A DNA stretch of 64,000 bases from Trypanosoma brucei gambiense DAL972 (Eukaryota > Euglenozoa > Kinetoplastea > Trypanosomatida > Trypanosomatidae): the NCBI RefSeq assembly GCF_000210295.1, contig NC_026741.1, positions 1-64,000 of the forward strand, in the 5' to 3' direction. A program made the position numbers and the translations under genes. A model generated the notes under the pieces. It was given only the letters and a program-made list of their open reading frames with translations, searched no databases and was not told the DNA's origin. Positions 10,278 through 20,775 of this stretch are shown here, one piece after another; the stretch's first letter is position 1, and every line of letters begins with the position of its first letter.

Positions 10278-11382
10278 ATGATATTTGGTATCTAGAGAAC
10301 TTTAATCTTACTGCTGCTATTACATTTAGTGTGTTTAAGTTCAATTTTTCTACAAGAAGCTGAGATAAATGACACAATAAATATAACACAAAATGATTCT
10401 AGCAAACTAAGAGTGTTTGTAGTTGTCTTTCAAAATCATGCAACTCAAGGATGGTGTAGCCTCATATTGAGTGGTAAACTCAACAATGTTGAAATTATTA
10501 CAATTGAAATAGGAGATTTGTACAGCCATGTTAAGAGATCTAGATGGATTATGGAATTTTTAGAGAAACAGAATGCAAGTGATGAGGATGTTGTAATTCA
10601 TTTGGACGGATCGGATATTATTGTTAGTGACGAAGAAAAATATGAAAAGGCTGTGAAATATTTTATGCAGAATACTGCTGAAAATGAAGCGAGGTTTAGT
10701 GAAGAGGATATTGACAAAGATAATCAAATTTCTCCTATTATATTCATGACAACATCCGAGTGTTATGGTCCTTAGTTGGATTTGCTTATGAACTCAGATC
10801 ACAAGGAGCATGTGCAGAGATGTTATTGGTTTTTTAATGTGGGCTACCGAAAAGAGGAGGGTAAAAAATTATCTCATTTACTGAAATCGCCTCCTAGTGG
10901 AAAACCCTATCTTAGCGGTGGTGGCTTGATAGCCAGAGTTTGGGCAGTTAAAAGGTTTGAATATGCGTTTGAAGAGTTACTAAAGGGAAGTGAGGAGTGG
11001 TGGTCAGAGCAAAGTATCTACAAAACCTTGTTATTTTGGAGTGCAAGTCAAGAAGAGGCTGTTGGACAGAAATTAGGTTTGAAGAGAGAAGTGATTAGAT
11101 TGGAATATGAGGAGAGATTCTTTTCTATTTCCAATAGCGAGGTGATTGGAGAGACCCCATTCATTCATTCATTTTCCTGGTCAGAAAATTGCATGGGGGG
11201 AGAAAGCAAGACTGATTGTGAAAAATCTTACTTGGTATAAAAGGTTAAACGGCAGACAATTTAATTCGAAGGATATGGGGAAAGTAGAAACTTATGTAGT
11301 AGGTGGAAAGAATTGGGATTACATTTTGATTATGAAAGTATTTGTGGTAATGAGTTTAAAGAAAGAGATTAGTGTAAACTGA
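10278..11382 (+). pseudogene. ESAG3: ESAG3-like pseudogene
   Basis: In frame 3, ATG at 10278 leads through TAG at 10293-10295 into a signal-peptide core (LILLLLLHLVCLSS), then an ectodomain with VVVFQNHATQGW, VVIHLDGSDIIVSDEEKYE and, after a second stop TAG at 10773-10775, QRCYWFFNVGYRK and YLSGGGLIARVWAVKRF. Near 11,150-11,240 the likely C-terminal part moves to frame 1 (GGKNWDYILI, ending at 11382). From recall this pattern fits expression-site-associated gene 3, whose HLDGSD and LSGGG segments resemble PLOD-type glycosyltransferase domains. ESAG3 normally lies upstream of the 70-bp repeats of an expression site; here it lies between repeats and VSG. Two stops and one frameshift make it non-functional. 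A GRESAG or related subtelomeric family is the alternative. Confidence 0.62.
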
Positions 11383-11775
11383 AAAAGCTGTAAAACCAAG
11401 GTGTCGGACACACTTGCCGAAGCCGGAGGGTAGTGACTATCAGTTTGAAAAAAGGTGCCGGTGATTCTTAGCAGAGAGAATACAAAAATAGCATCTAGCA
11501 TAACAAGGACTTTTCAAAAGCCACGACCTCAAAGTATCTCTACCTTTTGGTCATAGCCAAAGGCGACAGTAAAAACAGCCCGGTTAAAAAACAGCGAGAG
11601 GAAATTAACACTTTCTATCACAACGAAATATCCCTGCACATCTCTACAGTGAGAAAGGACACAATCAACAGTCACAAAGCTGTTAAAAGACAACTTTAAG
11701 TTAACAGAGCTCAAACGGTGGAAACATCTTCAAGAACCCTAACTAGTTCAGCCCCTCAAAGAGCACTAGAAGGCC
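11383..11775. other. Upstream flank of the 11.8-kb VSG
   Basis: About 390 bases with no coding signal. It resembles the DNA in front of other VSG starts in being rich in CAACA/AAAGC words. No strong polypyrimidine tract is visible; the best short run is CTCTACCTTTTGGTC near 11,540. Confidence 0.5.
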
Positions 11776-13272
11776 ATGATGACGGTATTCATATCACCAA
11801 AGAAAATAGCAATAATAGCGGCAGTCTTATGCAGCAACATAAACCTTGCAGACGCAAAAGCCGACGCCGGAGTCAATGCAGCGACTTTCCACGCCCTTTG
11901 CTCAGCATTACAGCTCTGCGATGGCCAAATAACAGTGCAGCCATCAATTGTCGCAAAGCCTAAACCACCCACAGAAATATACAACCTCAACATGACCTTA
12001 GCAGATGAAAGCTGGCAGAAAACTCTATATAAGGCGGGGAAGGATAGCGAGCCACCCACAGCGGCAGATCAACCGGCGAACCTCAACGAAGAATGGAAAA
12101 AAATGGTCGACGTGGACAACTGCCGCTATAGCTGCCAACAGCAAAGGTGAGGCAGACAAAATAAAAAAAGAGCACGGACTAGACACAACAGCAGCCAGTC
12201 AGATACGAGAAATTAGTGTTGAAATCAGCCAAATCGCAGATGCAGCATTCGACGTCTACTCAGCGGCGGCAAACAGCGAAGGAACCAAAAGCGACGAGGA
12301 CATAATAAAGGAGCTGAGAACTGCGCTAACAGGTGACGGCAAAACGGGGAGCGAACCCGTTGATAGCCCAAAGGCGTTCAGCACAACAGCCCAGACCTAC
12401 GAGCAAGCATATGAAACCGGAACACCAGCAGCAACGAAAACAGCGCTCGGCGCCCTATTTTGCCTTTGCGTGGTGCCAAACACACAAAGCAACAAACCGT
12501 GTATAGCAGAGTACACACATCCAACCTGGTCGCCCAGCAACGAACCACAGGCTACAACTTACAGCAAACTACGCAAAATGTGCCAACAAAGGAAAAGCAC
12601 TACTATAACAGTGGCAAAGGTGACAGCAGCAGCAGAAGCCATCGACAGTAAAATGGTGGGCAAAACAAGCGCCGCTATGCTAGGCGAACCGGTGGCCACT
12701 TGCGACGGATCAGATACCGGAGCTTGCATAAAATACACCGGCGCAGCAGCCACGGACGTCGTTGACTTCGACAAAATACTGTGGTTAAAAAATGAAAACG
12801 GTAGCGCAATGGCTACAACAGAGAGAGCAACGAAACGCAGCTAACAAGCTAGCAACGGAAGAACTCTAACGGCTAAAGAGACTAGTGTCTAAGATAGCAA
12901 CTCACGCAACCCGCCGACCCAAGGCAACCCAAGCACACGTCCCACCTAGCACAACAAACACAGCTAACTCCTAGCCGCAACAAGAAACAGACTGCCCAAC
13001 GATAACAAACCCAGATGAATGTAAACCAGACGCGGGCTGCAAATATAACTCTACAACTAACAAATGCGAAGAAGATCCTAAAAGCCATGTTGCAAAAACA
13101 AACCAAGAGGCAGCAAAGATCGACGGGGGTGTAAAATGCTCTGATTATGACACGAAAGACAAATGTGAAGCAGTCAACAAGGATGGCAAAAAGCATTGAT
13201 TCAGGTTTTTGTATATAAGAAATTGGTTAGGATGGCTGTTTCTTTTGTAAGCTTGCTGTTTTACATTTTCTA
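11776..13272 (+). pseudogene. VSG: VSG pseudogene (B-like, at least two frameshifts)
   Basis: ATG at 11776 starts a signal peptide (KKIAIIAAVLCSNINLADA) and a B-type N-terminal domain in frame 1, ending at a stop at 12148-12150. The domain continues in frame 2 to 12842-12844, with FCLCVVPN and CIKYTGAAATDVVDFD as B-type landmarks. After a decayed stretch (12,845-12,960) the C-terminal domain appears in frame 3 (CKPDAGCKYN, then CEED, KCSDY and KCEAVN) up to TGA at 13197-13199. A displaced GPI-signal homology can be followed in another phase to about 13,272 (RMAVSFVSLLF). All three frames are thus used in turn. Its C-terminal domain is a close relative of that of the VSG fragment at 19.2-20.5 kb. 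A degenerate retroelement begins about 60 bases further on, so the usual 3' UTR motif and 70-bp tract are absent. Confidence 0.88.
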
Positions 13273-13329
13273 TAAATTCATGGTTTTTTAAGGATTCTTC
13301 CTTAATTTTTAAAACTAGGGGAATTTCAA

Positions 13330-13986
13330 TGGTGACGCCGAACACCTAATCATGGTGCCAGGGTCTATTACTACGTCCAAGAGGAAGCCAAATACAAGCA
13401 TTATACACGATCCAACAGAATTGGAGCGGGAAACAGGCTTTCGGCTACCAGAAAAGGAGCAAGCAGAAGCATCGGCACTCTGGGGTGAAGAAATATATTA
13501 TACTGCTCCTCTGCACGTGCGAGCGTTCCTCGATTGGGATACATAGGCTTATCATACTTCTTAGAGGAGATTTGGTACCGAATCTCTGTCCCATAATTCG
13601 TGGATCCCAATGAAATGCTTGGGATATCTCACAGGCGAAGTGGATCGCTTTAGAGAAGAAACTCCACCACAATATATTAGTCTTCTGTCTGGTGCAGGAC
13701 GCACATTTGGCAGCAGAAGAGTGCCGCATATGAAAAATAAGTCTATACCAACAAATATGGATTAAACGTTCTCCCCATGTCGGTGGTGTATCGATTTTTT
13801 GTCAACGAGGGCGTGGAAGTCATCCAAGGTCTCAAAGAGGAGAAAATTCCGGAAAGAGTCTCGGAAACACTGATGTTTTCAGCTGATCTAATGTTAACTA
13901 TAAAATCAGCTTACTTCCCACAGAAGAAAAATATCACTACCTCCACGCTTGAGAGCCTCGCTAGCTCAAATGGAACACTAGTAATC
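13330..13986 (+). mobile_element. Degenerate ingi-related element (DIRE/SIDER-like)
   Basis: The left end (13330-13385) resembles the first 79 bases of ingi: TGGTGACGCCGAACACCTAATCATGGTGCCAGGG here against the 5' end of the ingi at 19158, with the shared words GTGGTGCCAGGGTC and GGAAGCCAA. That start sequence is common to ingi, RIME, DIRE and SIDER elements. What follows does not match the ingi protein as I read it. It holds broken open frames: 13352-13546 (TELERETGFRLPEKEQAEASALW), 13549-13750, and 13777-14055 (EGVEVIQGLKEEKIPERVSE). These could be an old coding segment of a different element or of host DNA such as an RHS gene, the usual neighbour of ingi. The right end is cut by the 3' end of ingi. 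Confidence 0.55.
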
Positions 13987-14481
13987 TTTTTTAATTTTCT
14001 TCGTGCCTCCGTGAGAGTTTCCCCCCACTGGCGCGACCATCAGCCATCACCGTAGAGCCCTGAGATGCTATCTGTCCGGCGACTGTGGCAGAGTCTCCCT
14101 TTTTTATTCAGCCTAACACACTCTCTATAATTTTTGTTGTAGTTCCGCAGTTGAACGGAATACAGCAGATGGGGCGACAAGCCCCCCCACCCCGGACTCT
14201 CCAAAAGATGTCAATTAGCAATCCTTTTGTTTTGATTTTTGTTATTCGTTTATTAATCTCTCCCCCTCTTTCTGTTTCTGTTGCTTGTTGACTGCATACC
14301 CCCTCTGTCTCTGAGGGTGTCTGGACTATTCCTGCGTCCGGTGCTTTTCCTGCTAGCTCCACACTCGGCAATAAGGGGGGAAGTTGCAGAAGGGAGAGTG
14401 GGTTGTATGACTGTTACCTTAGGTGAGGACTTCACCTGTGGCCGGCTCCGTTCAACCGCAATGAGAAACTGCGCCAGCATT

Positions 14482-15774
14482 TTAGTGAAACATACATCCT
14501 CCACACACACACACACACACACCCTCTACCGCAAACCCGACACGTAACTTCTTCATACCGTGCATCTTCTTTCGATGGAGGGTGAGGCCAGTTTTGCTAG
14601 CACACTGCCTTCCGCATGTCGGGCACACCAACATGGATGTGTTTGTATGCGGGGAATCAGTGGCACACAATTTTGTGCTTTTGCTGCATTTAAGCTCGAC
14701 TCCCTCACCTTTGTGGAAAGCCTTACAGTGTCGGATGAGGGAGTCCCTGCAACTGAGCACTTTTTGGCACACACCACACTGCACCTCGCCTTCCACCAGG
14801 ACGTCAACGTTTCCCTCACGGGCACGCTTACGAGGGAATTGCACCAACACCACGGTACCGTCTTCCGTCATTATGCTCTTATGTTTGAATTTCTTGTGCA
14901 GTGACAGAGAAGAGCGTGTACCGAAGCTCGCCTCGCACAGGTCACATTGAAACGGCAGCTTCCGTGTATCCTGAGAGGCTGGCGCTGCTGGGGCTGTACC
15001 ATCTCCTTGCACTGAGTCCTCGTTTTCTCGCCACCTTTTCACGCGGCAACTACCGCTGCCTATGCCATGTATTGTTCTAAGGTGGTGTAATAGTCGGCCT
15101 GGCACTGCGAATTTGGAGGCACAGATGGTACAATGAAGCACCTGCGGTCTCATCGGGACTCGTGTGCTCGATGGTAGAGAAACGATCGCCACCACTGAAG
15201 GGGGCTCCGGGGGGATATCCACTATAGGTGTTGCATCGCCGTATTTGATCCTCCGGGGGGCATCAGCTCGCACAAAGCCATGTTTGTTTACCATGTGCGT
15301 TACAGCACTCTAGCGGCATTGGTATGTGGCATCACATTCCGTACATTTGGTCGGTTCGGAGGTTCTCTGAAGAGTGCGTGTCGCAACAGTTGGGGCCGTT
15401 TGTATTTTTGGTCCTATCGCTGCATGTTGCGGGTTGCACAATCGGCACTGTGGAGGCACACTCGGGTTGATCTTTCGCAATATCCATCCATAGTGCCTTG
15501 AAGACCCAACCCGAAAGCGTGCCAGTGCCGTTTCTTCTTCCCTCGTCAGTTCTTCTTTATGTTTTGTTGGAAAGTGGTTGCCCGTGATACCAAACCTATG
15601 AGTGTTCTCATGGACTTCTTCCGACCTAAGCACTCGCCTCGCATAAGCAATGATGTCGGGGATCCATGTGTCTCGCAACTGTGGTAAATCTGCGGCCTTT
15701 TTCGCCATGTCATCGCAAACCTCATTCCGTTTCACGCCACAATGGCCAAACGCAAATTGCAGTCGTATACGCAC
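14482..15774 (-). pseudogene. ingi ORF, part 3: C-terminal C2H2 zinc fingers
   Basis: In the original frame again, 15774-15310 holds the end of RNase H (FGHCGVKRNEVCDDMAKKA) and a linker. After TAG at 15310-15312 the frame continues to 14482 with four complete C2H2 fingers: CTICASKF...HLRTIH, CDLCEASF...HKKFKH, CGVCQKVL...HCKAFH and CPTCGRQC...HRKKMH. A further CTEC pair at about 15,325 is the start of a fifth finger cut by the stop. The fingers are thought to bind nucleic acid. The last residues are encoded by a TG-dinucleotide run (VCVCVC). Confidence 0.88.
14502..14522. repeat. (CA)10 microsatellite in ingi
   Basis: CA dinucleotides at 14502-14522, in the last codons of the ingi frame. 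Slippage here would change the C-terminus. Useful as a length marker for this ingi copy. Confidence 0.9.
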
Positions 15775-15955
15775 CTTCCTTCTCTGAACTTGAAGCAGAA
15801 GCCTCCACAGTCGTCTTAGAATTGGGTCCGTTACGGCTAGGGGGCCTGTTCTGCAATGCTGTTAACATTGAAAGCGAGTCAGAGAAGATGGACAACCTGC
15901 TCGGTGTGCTTCTGTATGCCAGAAGCCATTTCAGCAGCCGTTACAGTCCTATCTC

Positions 15956-17967
15956 TTATGTTACGCATTCCGCTCTGTAACTGCATGAAAGTTCCCCTGC
16001 TCCGGTCTTGGATGCACATATCAGCGTGTTGTTTCTATAGAGCAGGGCAGCTGCTCCGGACTTTTCACCGAGGGACACGGATCCATCAGTCCACAGTTCG
16101 TAATGCTCTCGCCGCGGTGGCTCCTTCCCCCTCCGTGCAAAATGCCGTTCAATCCACTTTTCGGAAGCCTCCCTTTTGACATCGTCAGGGTCATCAGCGC
16201 ACACAGGCTTCATCTGCGTGTGAAATATCGGTCGGCAGCTGTGGCGGAGCGTCGATGTCTCTAGTGGGTGCTCTCGTGGCTCAATGCGGAGGTGGGGGTA
16301 GGACCGCATGATACGGGAATGTAGGGCTCTGACTGGGTGTTTGCTGTGGTATACTTCTTCAGCACTGCGCCGCAAACATCCGCCTCGTGACTCACACATC
16401 AGCATGAATTTCATGCTGCGCACAAGAGTGGTCGTCTTGAGTGGCAGGAGGTTTGCTTCCAGCAGAGAGTCCTCTTTGCGCGTCCCATGCGGTATGCCAG
16501 CTATGATACAACTGGCTTTGTGTTGTGCTGATGCAAGGAGGTCGCGACTTCGTTCCGAAGCGTCCCAGTACCATACCTCAATGCCATACATGGTGTGTGC
16601 CTGTACGAGTGCTAGATAAAAAGCTCTCAGCACTTGTCGTCTTGGCCCCCATGTAGAAGCTGAGATGGCTGCTATCTGCAGTAGTCTGAAGTCCATCTTG
16701 CGTCTTGTCTCGGCCGCATGTGTTGCCATCCCCTGCAGACACTGGAATGTTACTCCTAGAAGCTTCGGTGTCCTGTCAGCTCCTATTCTTTCGCCGTCCA
16801 GTTGTAGTGTAAGGGGGTTGCGCTCTATACACCCGAAGAGTGTGCACTTTGTTTTCGCTACGTTGACAGACATGAAGTACTCTTTTGACCACTGTAACAC
16901 CACGTTTAGGCCGCATTGTAGTGTGTGGTTGATGACATCCCTCTCTGTGTGCCTCGCAAGTAGCGTTAGGTCGTCTGCAAAGAATCCGTGCTGCAGTAAC
17001 GGCACTTCTGCAAGGCGCTGGTTCAACGAGTTCATGACAATAATGAACATGATTGGGCCAAGGACAGTTCCTTGTGGCACTCCTCGCTCAAATGTTCTGC
17101 TGCTGGAAAGCTTCTCCTTGAATCTCACTCTGCCAGTTCGGTTACTCAGAAATGATACGCACCACTTCACAATGTGGGGTGATACCTTCATTCTGTGCAT
17201 TTCCCTCGGAATTTTGTCGTGGTCTACTGTATCAAATGCCTTCTCGTAGTCGACGAATACAGCACCCGTACGAGATTGGTGCGTGGGACGGCAGAGGGCA
17301 GCGCGGACGTGCAGGAGTTGTTCGAGCGTTGAGCATCCGGGGCGAAAGCCTGATTGCTGCGGCGTCAGCTGGGACTCAACAGTGTCTCTAAGTCTCGCGG
17401 CAATTATGCGCTCCATGACTTTGCAGAGACAGCTCGTGAGCGTCACTGGCCTGTAAGAATCGAGGTCCTCCGCCTTTTTCCGGCCTTCAGGATGGGGATG
17501 ATAACACCAGTCTTCCATGCAGGCGGCACGACTCCCGTTCGTAGGCTCTCATTGAATAGCCTCAGAACAACATTAAGCGCTGTTCTTCCGAGATGTTGTA
17601 GTGCCTCGTTGTATAAGCAATCAGGTCCGGCTGCGGATCCACTCGGTAGCAGTTTGATCGATCTCCGTAGTTCAGCCATCGTGATGGGACTGAACTCACT
17701 CGCTATCGTCTTTATGGGTGCCGGTGGGTGTGAATCGGGGTGCCTTCTTGCGCGGGACGAGTACAGTTTACTGAACCTCTCAGCTTGACGGTAGTCCGTG
17801 ATGGACGCGTTATCTACAAGTACAGCCGGTGTGGTTAGTGGTCGTGGCGCATATACTTTCTTGACAATGTGCCAACTGCAGCGGTCTGACACAGCAAGTC
17901 TGGAGCATAGCGTGCTCCATCTCTTCTTTGTGGTACTGTCCAGGATCTGCTTACGCGTGGCTACCAA
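15956..17967 (-). pseudogene. ingi ORF, part 2: reverse transcriptase and RNase H
   Basis: 17967-17443 continues the endonuclease frame into the N-terminal part of the reverse transcriptase (LPSGSAAGPDCLYNEAL, VIIPILKAGK). A frame change near 17,450-17,518 leads to 15956. RT motifs are in order: RPVTLTSCLCKVMERII, QSGFRPGCSTLEQLL, VFVDYEKAFDTVDH, GVPQGTVLGPIMF and the catalytic GFFADDLTLL. RNase H begins at LWTDGSVSLGEKSGAA near 16,065. The catalytic residues of RT seem intact even though the frame is not, which argues for a rather recent death of this copy. Confidence 0.9.
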
Positions 17968-18003
17968 CTTTTCCCTTCGGTGGGAGGGTCCGCATCCAGC
18001 GAT

Positions 18004-19158
18004 CTATTCATCTAGTTTCGCGAGCGCAGGTGTCCAATGTGGTGGCGTTGCTCTGCAGCCAGGGGGGACGGAGACCTTCGTCGCAATGCGGATGGCGGAG
18101 CTCAATTTCTGTTCCAGGGTGTTGACGTTCTTCTCTCTACCAATTTTTCTGCAGAGCTCGTCAACCTTGAGACGGAAATTCCTCCAGTCAGCTTTTAGCC
18201 ATGCGTACATGGGCTTTCGAAGCCGCGGGCAACTCAGTGCATCTGTGTCGTCTCCAACGATAACGTCGAAAAATATGTGATGGTGATCGCTATCGGGAGA
18301 ATACAGCGATCTCCACGTGTACACTGTACAATTCCTTGACAGTGTCACATCAGGGGTGGACTCCCCGTGGTGGCGCGCGTACCTGGTGCACTCACCAGTG
18401 TTACATACCAGAAGCTGGTTGTCAATGCACCACTGTGTGAGGATTTCACCCTTGGTATTTGGTGGGCTCGCGCGATCCCATGCCAACGCGTGTGCGTTAG
18501 CGTCTGCACCGATGAGCTGGGCACCGTCAGTCGTCAGAAGCGTATATAGATCATTTTCCGTGAAGGTGTGTTTTGGTGGGATGTATGCCGACGTGACAGT
18601 CAGCGCCGTTCCACGTGCAAGGTGAATTGTTGCATGCACTTGTTCAATGCGACCAACAACGGCCATACCTGTCTCGACTGTTGGGTCCTCCCTCACTAGT
18701 ATTGATACACCACCTCCTTTGCAGTTACGAGCTATTCCGTGATGTTGGTAGCCAGCAACGCTAAAGCAAGCCGCCTCTCCAGGCGTCATCCTTGTCTCGC
18801 TCAACAGACAAAAGGCGATCCGCTCATCAACAAGGGTTTTGTGGAGTGCTAATCTCTTTCCTTGAGATAGCCCGGCGCAGTTCCACTGCATCCCGCGCAA
18901 CGACGGGCCGGGATTCTCTTCCACATCACCGGACAGCAGCATCTTAGTGCGGATGATACTACTGATGGCACGTGCCCAGGGACCGACAAATGAAAAACAG
19001 TGTCCCAGCAAGACGCTGCTGATCCCTATGCTGTATGATGCCGTAGCCGGAGCAAAGCAGTGTTCCCCATGAAAGGAACGCTGCTGGCTCTTGGCTTCCC
19101 CCGATGATACGGGGTACTGGACCCTGGCACCACGTTGAGGTGGCCGGCATCGCCAGGG
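18004..19158 (-). pseudogene. ingi ORF, part 1: 2A sequence and endonuclease
   Basis: The frame is open through the 5' block. At 18905-18940 it encodes LLSGDVEENPGP, the 2A-type ribosome-skipping sequence known from ingi/L1Tc, so the nuclease would be released from the leader during translation. The endonuclease follows: LLSETRMTPGE near its start, LIGADANAHALAWD with the Asp/Asn of the AP-endonuclease fold, and SDHHHIFFDV at its end, close to the canonical SDH motif. TAG at 18004-18006 ends this piece, but homology continues in the same frame below it, so the stop is a lesion and not the natural end. Confidence 0.9.
19082..19158 (-). promoter_or_regulatory. Pr77-like promoter / 5' signature of ingi
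   Basis: The first 77 bases of ingi and of its relative L1Tc act as an internal promoter and are the shared signature of trypanosomatid non-LTR elements. Here the block runs from CCCTGGCG through CACCTCAACGTGGTGCCAGG to GCCAAGAGCCAGCAG on the minus strand and looks intact. The same block, decayed, is found at 13330. Confidence 0.75.
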
Positions 19159-20546
19159 GAAACACAAGCAACCAGATCACACCAAAGAACAAAAGCCGAC
19201 ACAGCTTAACGACATAATCAACGTCAACATGACGATTTCCTGAAGCTCACAGCAGACCCTGGTGGACAAAATAAAAGAAAAATGCGACTTCGCTAAATTC
19301 AAGCAAGAGGCCGGCGCCTCTTTCAGAGATAACAACTGGGAGGAAGAGTCAGCGCACTGGAAAGATGCCAAAAGCTCGTGGAACGTAGCGAATCCCCTCA
19401 CGGTACACGCTTTGCTGCTACATAGCTTGAGGAGCATCGTCAACAACAGCGCCAACGAAGCTCTGAAAAAGTTCAAAGAGACGCAAGCGACCGGACTCGA
19501 CGCAAACACCAACATAATAGAGCAGATTAACGAAGCTCGAACAAAAGCGGCGTGCGCGAGCGACGGTATGTACGATCCCGCAGCCAAGACATGCAAAGCA
19601 TCACAGGGCAATACAATCACAAAAACGGCAGAATGCACACCGGACAAAGCTGGAACGAGCATCGGCCGCGACCTGATCTGCCTGTGAGCTTCGACTAACG
19701 GAGCGGAATGTACCGGCACACACTTCACGCAGGATCAGATCAGCGGCGGCAACATCGTAGCAACTGCGTGGGAAAAAACGGCTGCGAAGTGCCCAAAAGC
19801 AAACACAGATCTGCCTTTAGACGTGACAATAGACATCGTGCTAGCAGCTGTCGCAGCGCAAATCGGTGTAAACCAAAACAGCGCAGCAACAGCGCATACG
19901 CTCACGGGTGGAACTAATTCAACGAGTTGCGGCAACGCCGGCAGCAACTGCATAGACTATTCAGTACACTACACCGACAGCAAAAAAGGTTTCTACAGCA
20001 TCCCATGGGTCGCTCAACTGACAGAGGCACACAATCTTTACAAAACGTACAAGGAATTTGTTGTCAACAACAAGCGGCTGAAAGCAGAGTTAAAGCAACT
20101 AAAAACAACGATATCATCGGAACTACTCCGACAGCCTCAACAATTCTCCGGCAATTCAAACACGCCAACAGGAGAATCCAGCGGAACTAGGGGTGACGAC
20201 AAGTCGCCGGTAGAATGCGGAAAGATAACAACGCCAGATAATTGCAAACCCGATATGGGATGTAAATATAACGAAACACCTAACAAATGCGAAGAAGATT
20301 CTAAAAGCCATGTTGTTCAAGCGAACCAAGAAACTGGAAAGACAGATGGGGGTGTAAAATGCTCAGAATATGAAATGAAAGATAAATGTGAGGCTGTCAA
20401 CAGGGATGACAAAAAGAATTGTAAATGGAGAAGAGGGAAAAGAGGACGAAGATGACAAGGATAGGGAAAAGTGCCGAAATGGAAGTTTTCTCATCAATAA
20501 GAAAATAGCTCTGATGGCTGCTGCTTTTGTGAGTTTGTTGTTATGA
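19159..20546 (+). pseudogene. VSG: VSG pseudogene cut at the ingi junction
   Basis: VSG reading frame 2 starts directly at the ingi boundary; signal peptide and the first part of the N-terminal domain are missing. Stops occur at 19241-19243 and 19685-19687. Between and after them the frame is clearly VSG B-type: CDFAKFKQEAGASF, then NCIDYSVHYTDSKKGFYSIPW and a long helix (TYKEFVVNNKRLKAELKQL). The C-terminal domain has CGKITTPDNCKPDMGCKYN, CEED and CSEYEMKDKCEAV. A single-base frameshift near 20,430-20,450 displaces the last part. In frame 3 the GPI tail (EKCRNGSFL, then ALMAAAFVSLLL) reaches TGA at 20544-20546. The C-terminal domain is close to that of the VSG at 11.8-13.3 kb. Confidence 0.9.
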
Positions 20547-20620
20547 CAATTTTTAAAAGGATTTTTGCCCAATTTTATAAAATCTGTTATTTGTGATAAT
20601 TTGACATATTTCTTAATATA

Positions 20621-20636
20621 TGATATATTCTAATAC
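20621..20636 (+). promoter_or_regulatory. VSG 3' UTR 16-mer, nearly canonical
   Basis: TGATATATTCTAATAC differs from the conserved TGATATATTTTAACAC at two positions. It lies 75 bases after the VSG stop, the usual spacing. It is the best overall copy of the motif in the window although its gene is heavily broken. Confidence 0.8.
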
Positions 20637-20775
20637 TCTTTGATGAAAATCTAAAAATCAGTAGAACTCTTTAAAAATACGTATGAAACTTTTTTACGGG
20701 TGTAACTTAGTACGGTGATAAGGCATGTTAATGATTTCTTTTTCAATGTATATCCATTTTGGTTTTTTATAGATA

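Larger units (their letters stand above)
13987..19158 (-). mobile_element. ingi: Full-length ingi non-LTR retrotransposon
   Basis: 5.17 kb, the known length class of ingi. Read on the minus strand it starts at 19158 with CCCTGGCGATGCCGGCCACC, and ends at 13987 in GAAGAAAATTAAAAAA, the short poly(A) end typical of RIME/ingi. Inside are, in order, the 5' promoter block, a 2A-like sequence, an AP-type endonuclease, reverse transcriptase with RNase H, and a C-terminal array of C2H2 zinc fingers. The single long protein is broken by stops at 18004-18006 and 15310-15312 and by frame changes near 17,450-17,520 and 15,780-15,960, so this copy cannot move by itself. The flanks do not carry an exact 12-base target duplication. 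On the right the element abuts VSG coding sequence at 19159. Confidence 0.93.

Noticed and set aside
14560..19090. Many plus-strand frames (for example 16665-17249, 17798-18280, 15856-16179)
   Set aside because: They are complements of the ingi minus-strand coding frames, which carry the recognisable domains.
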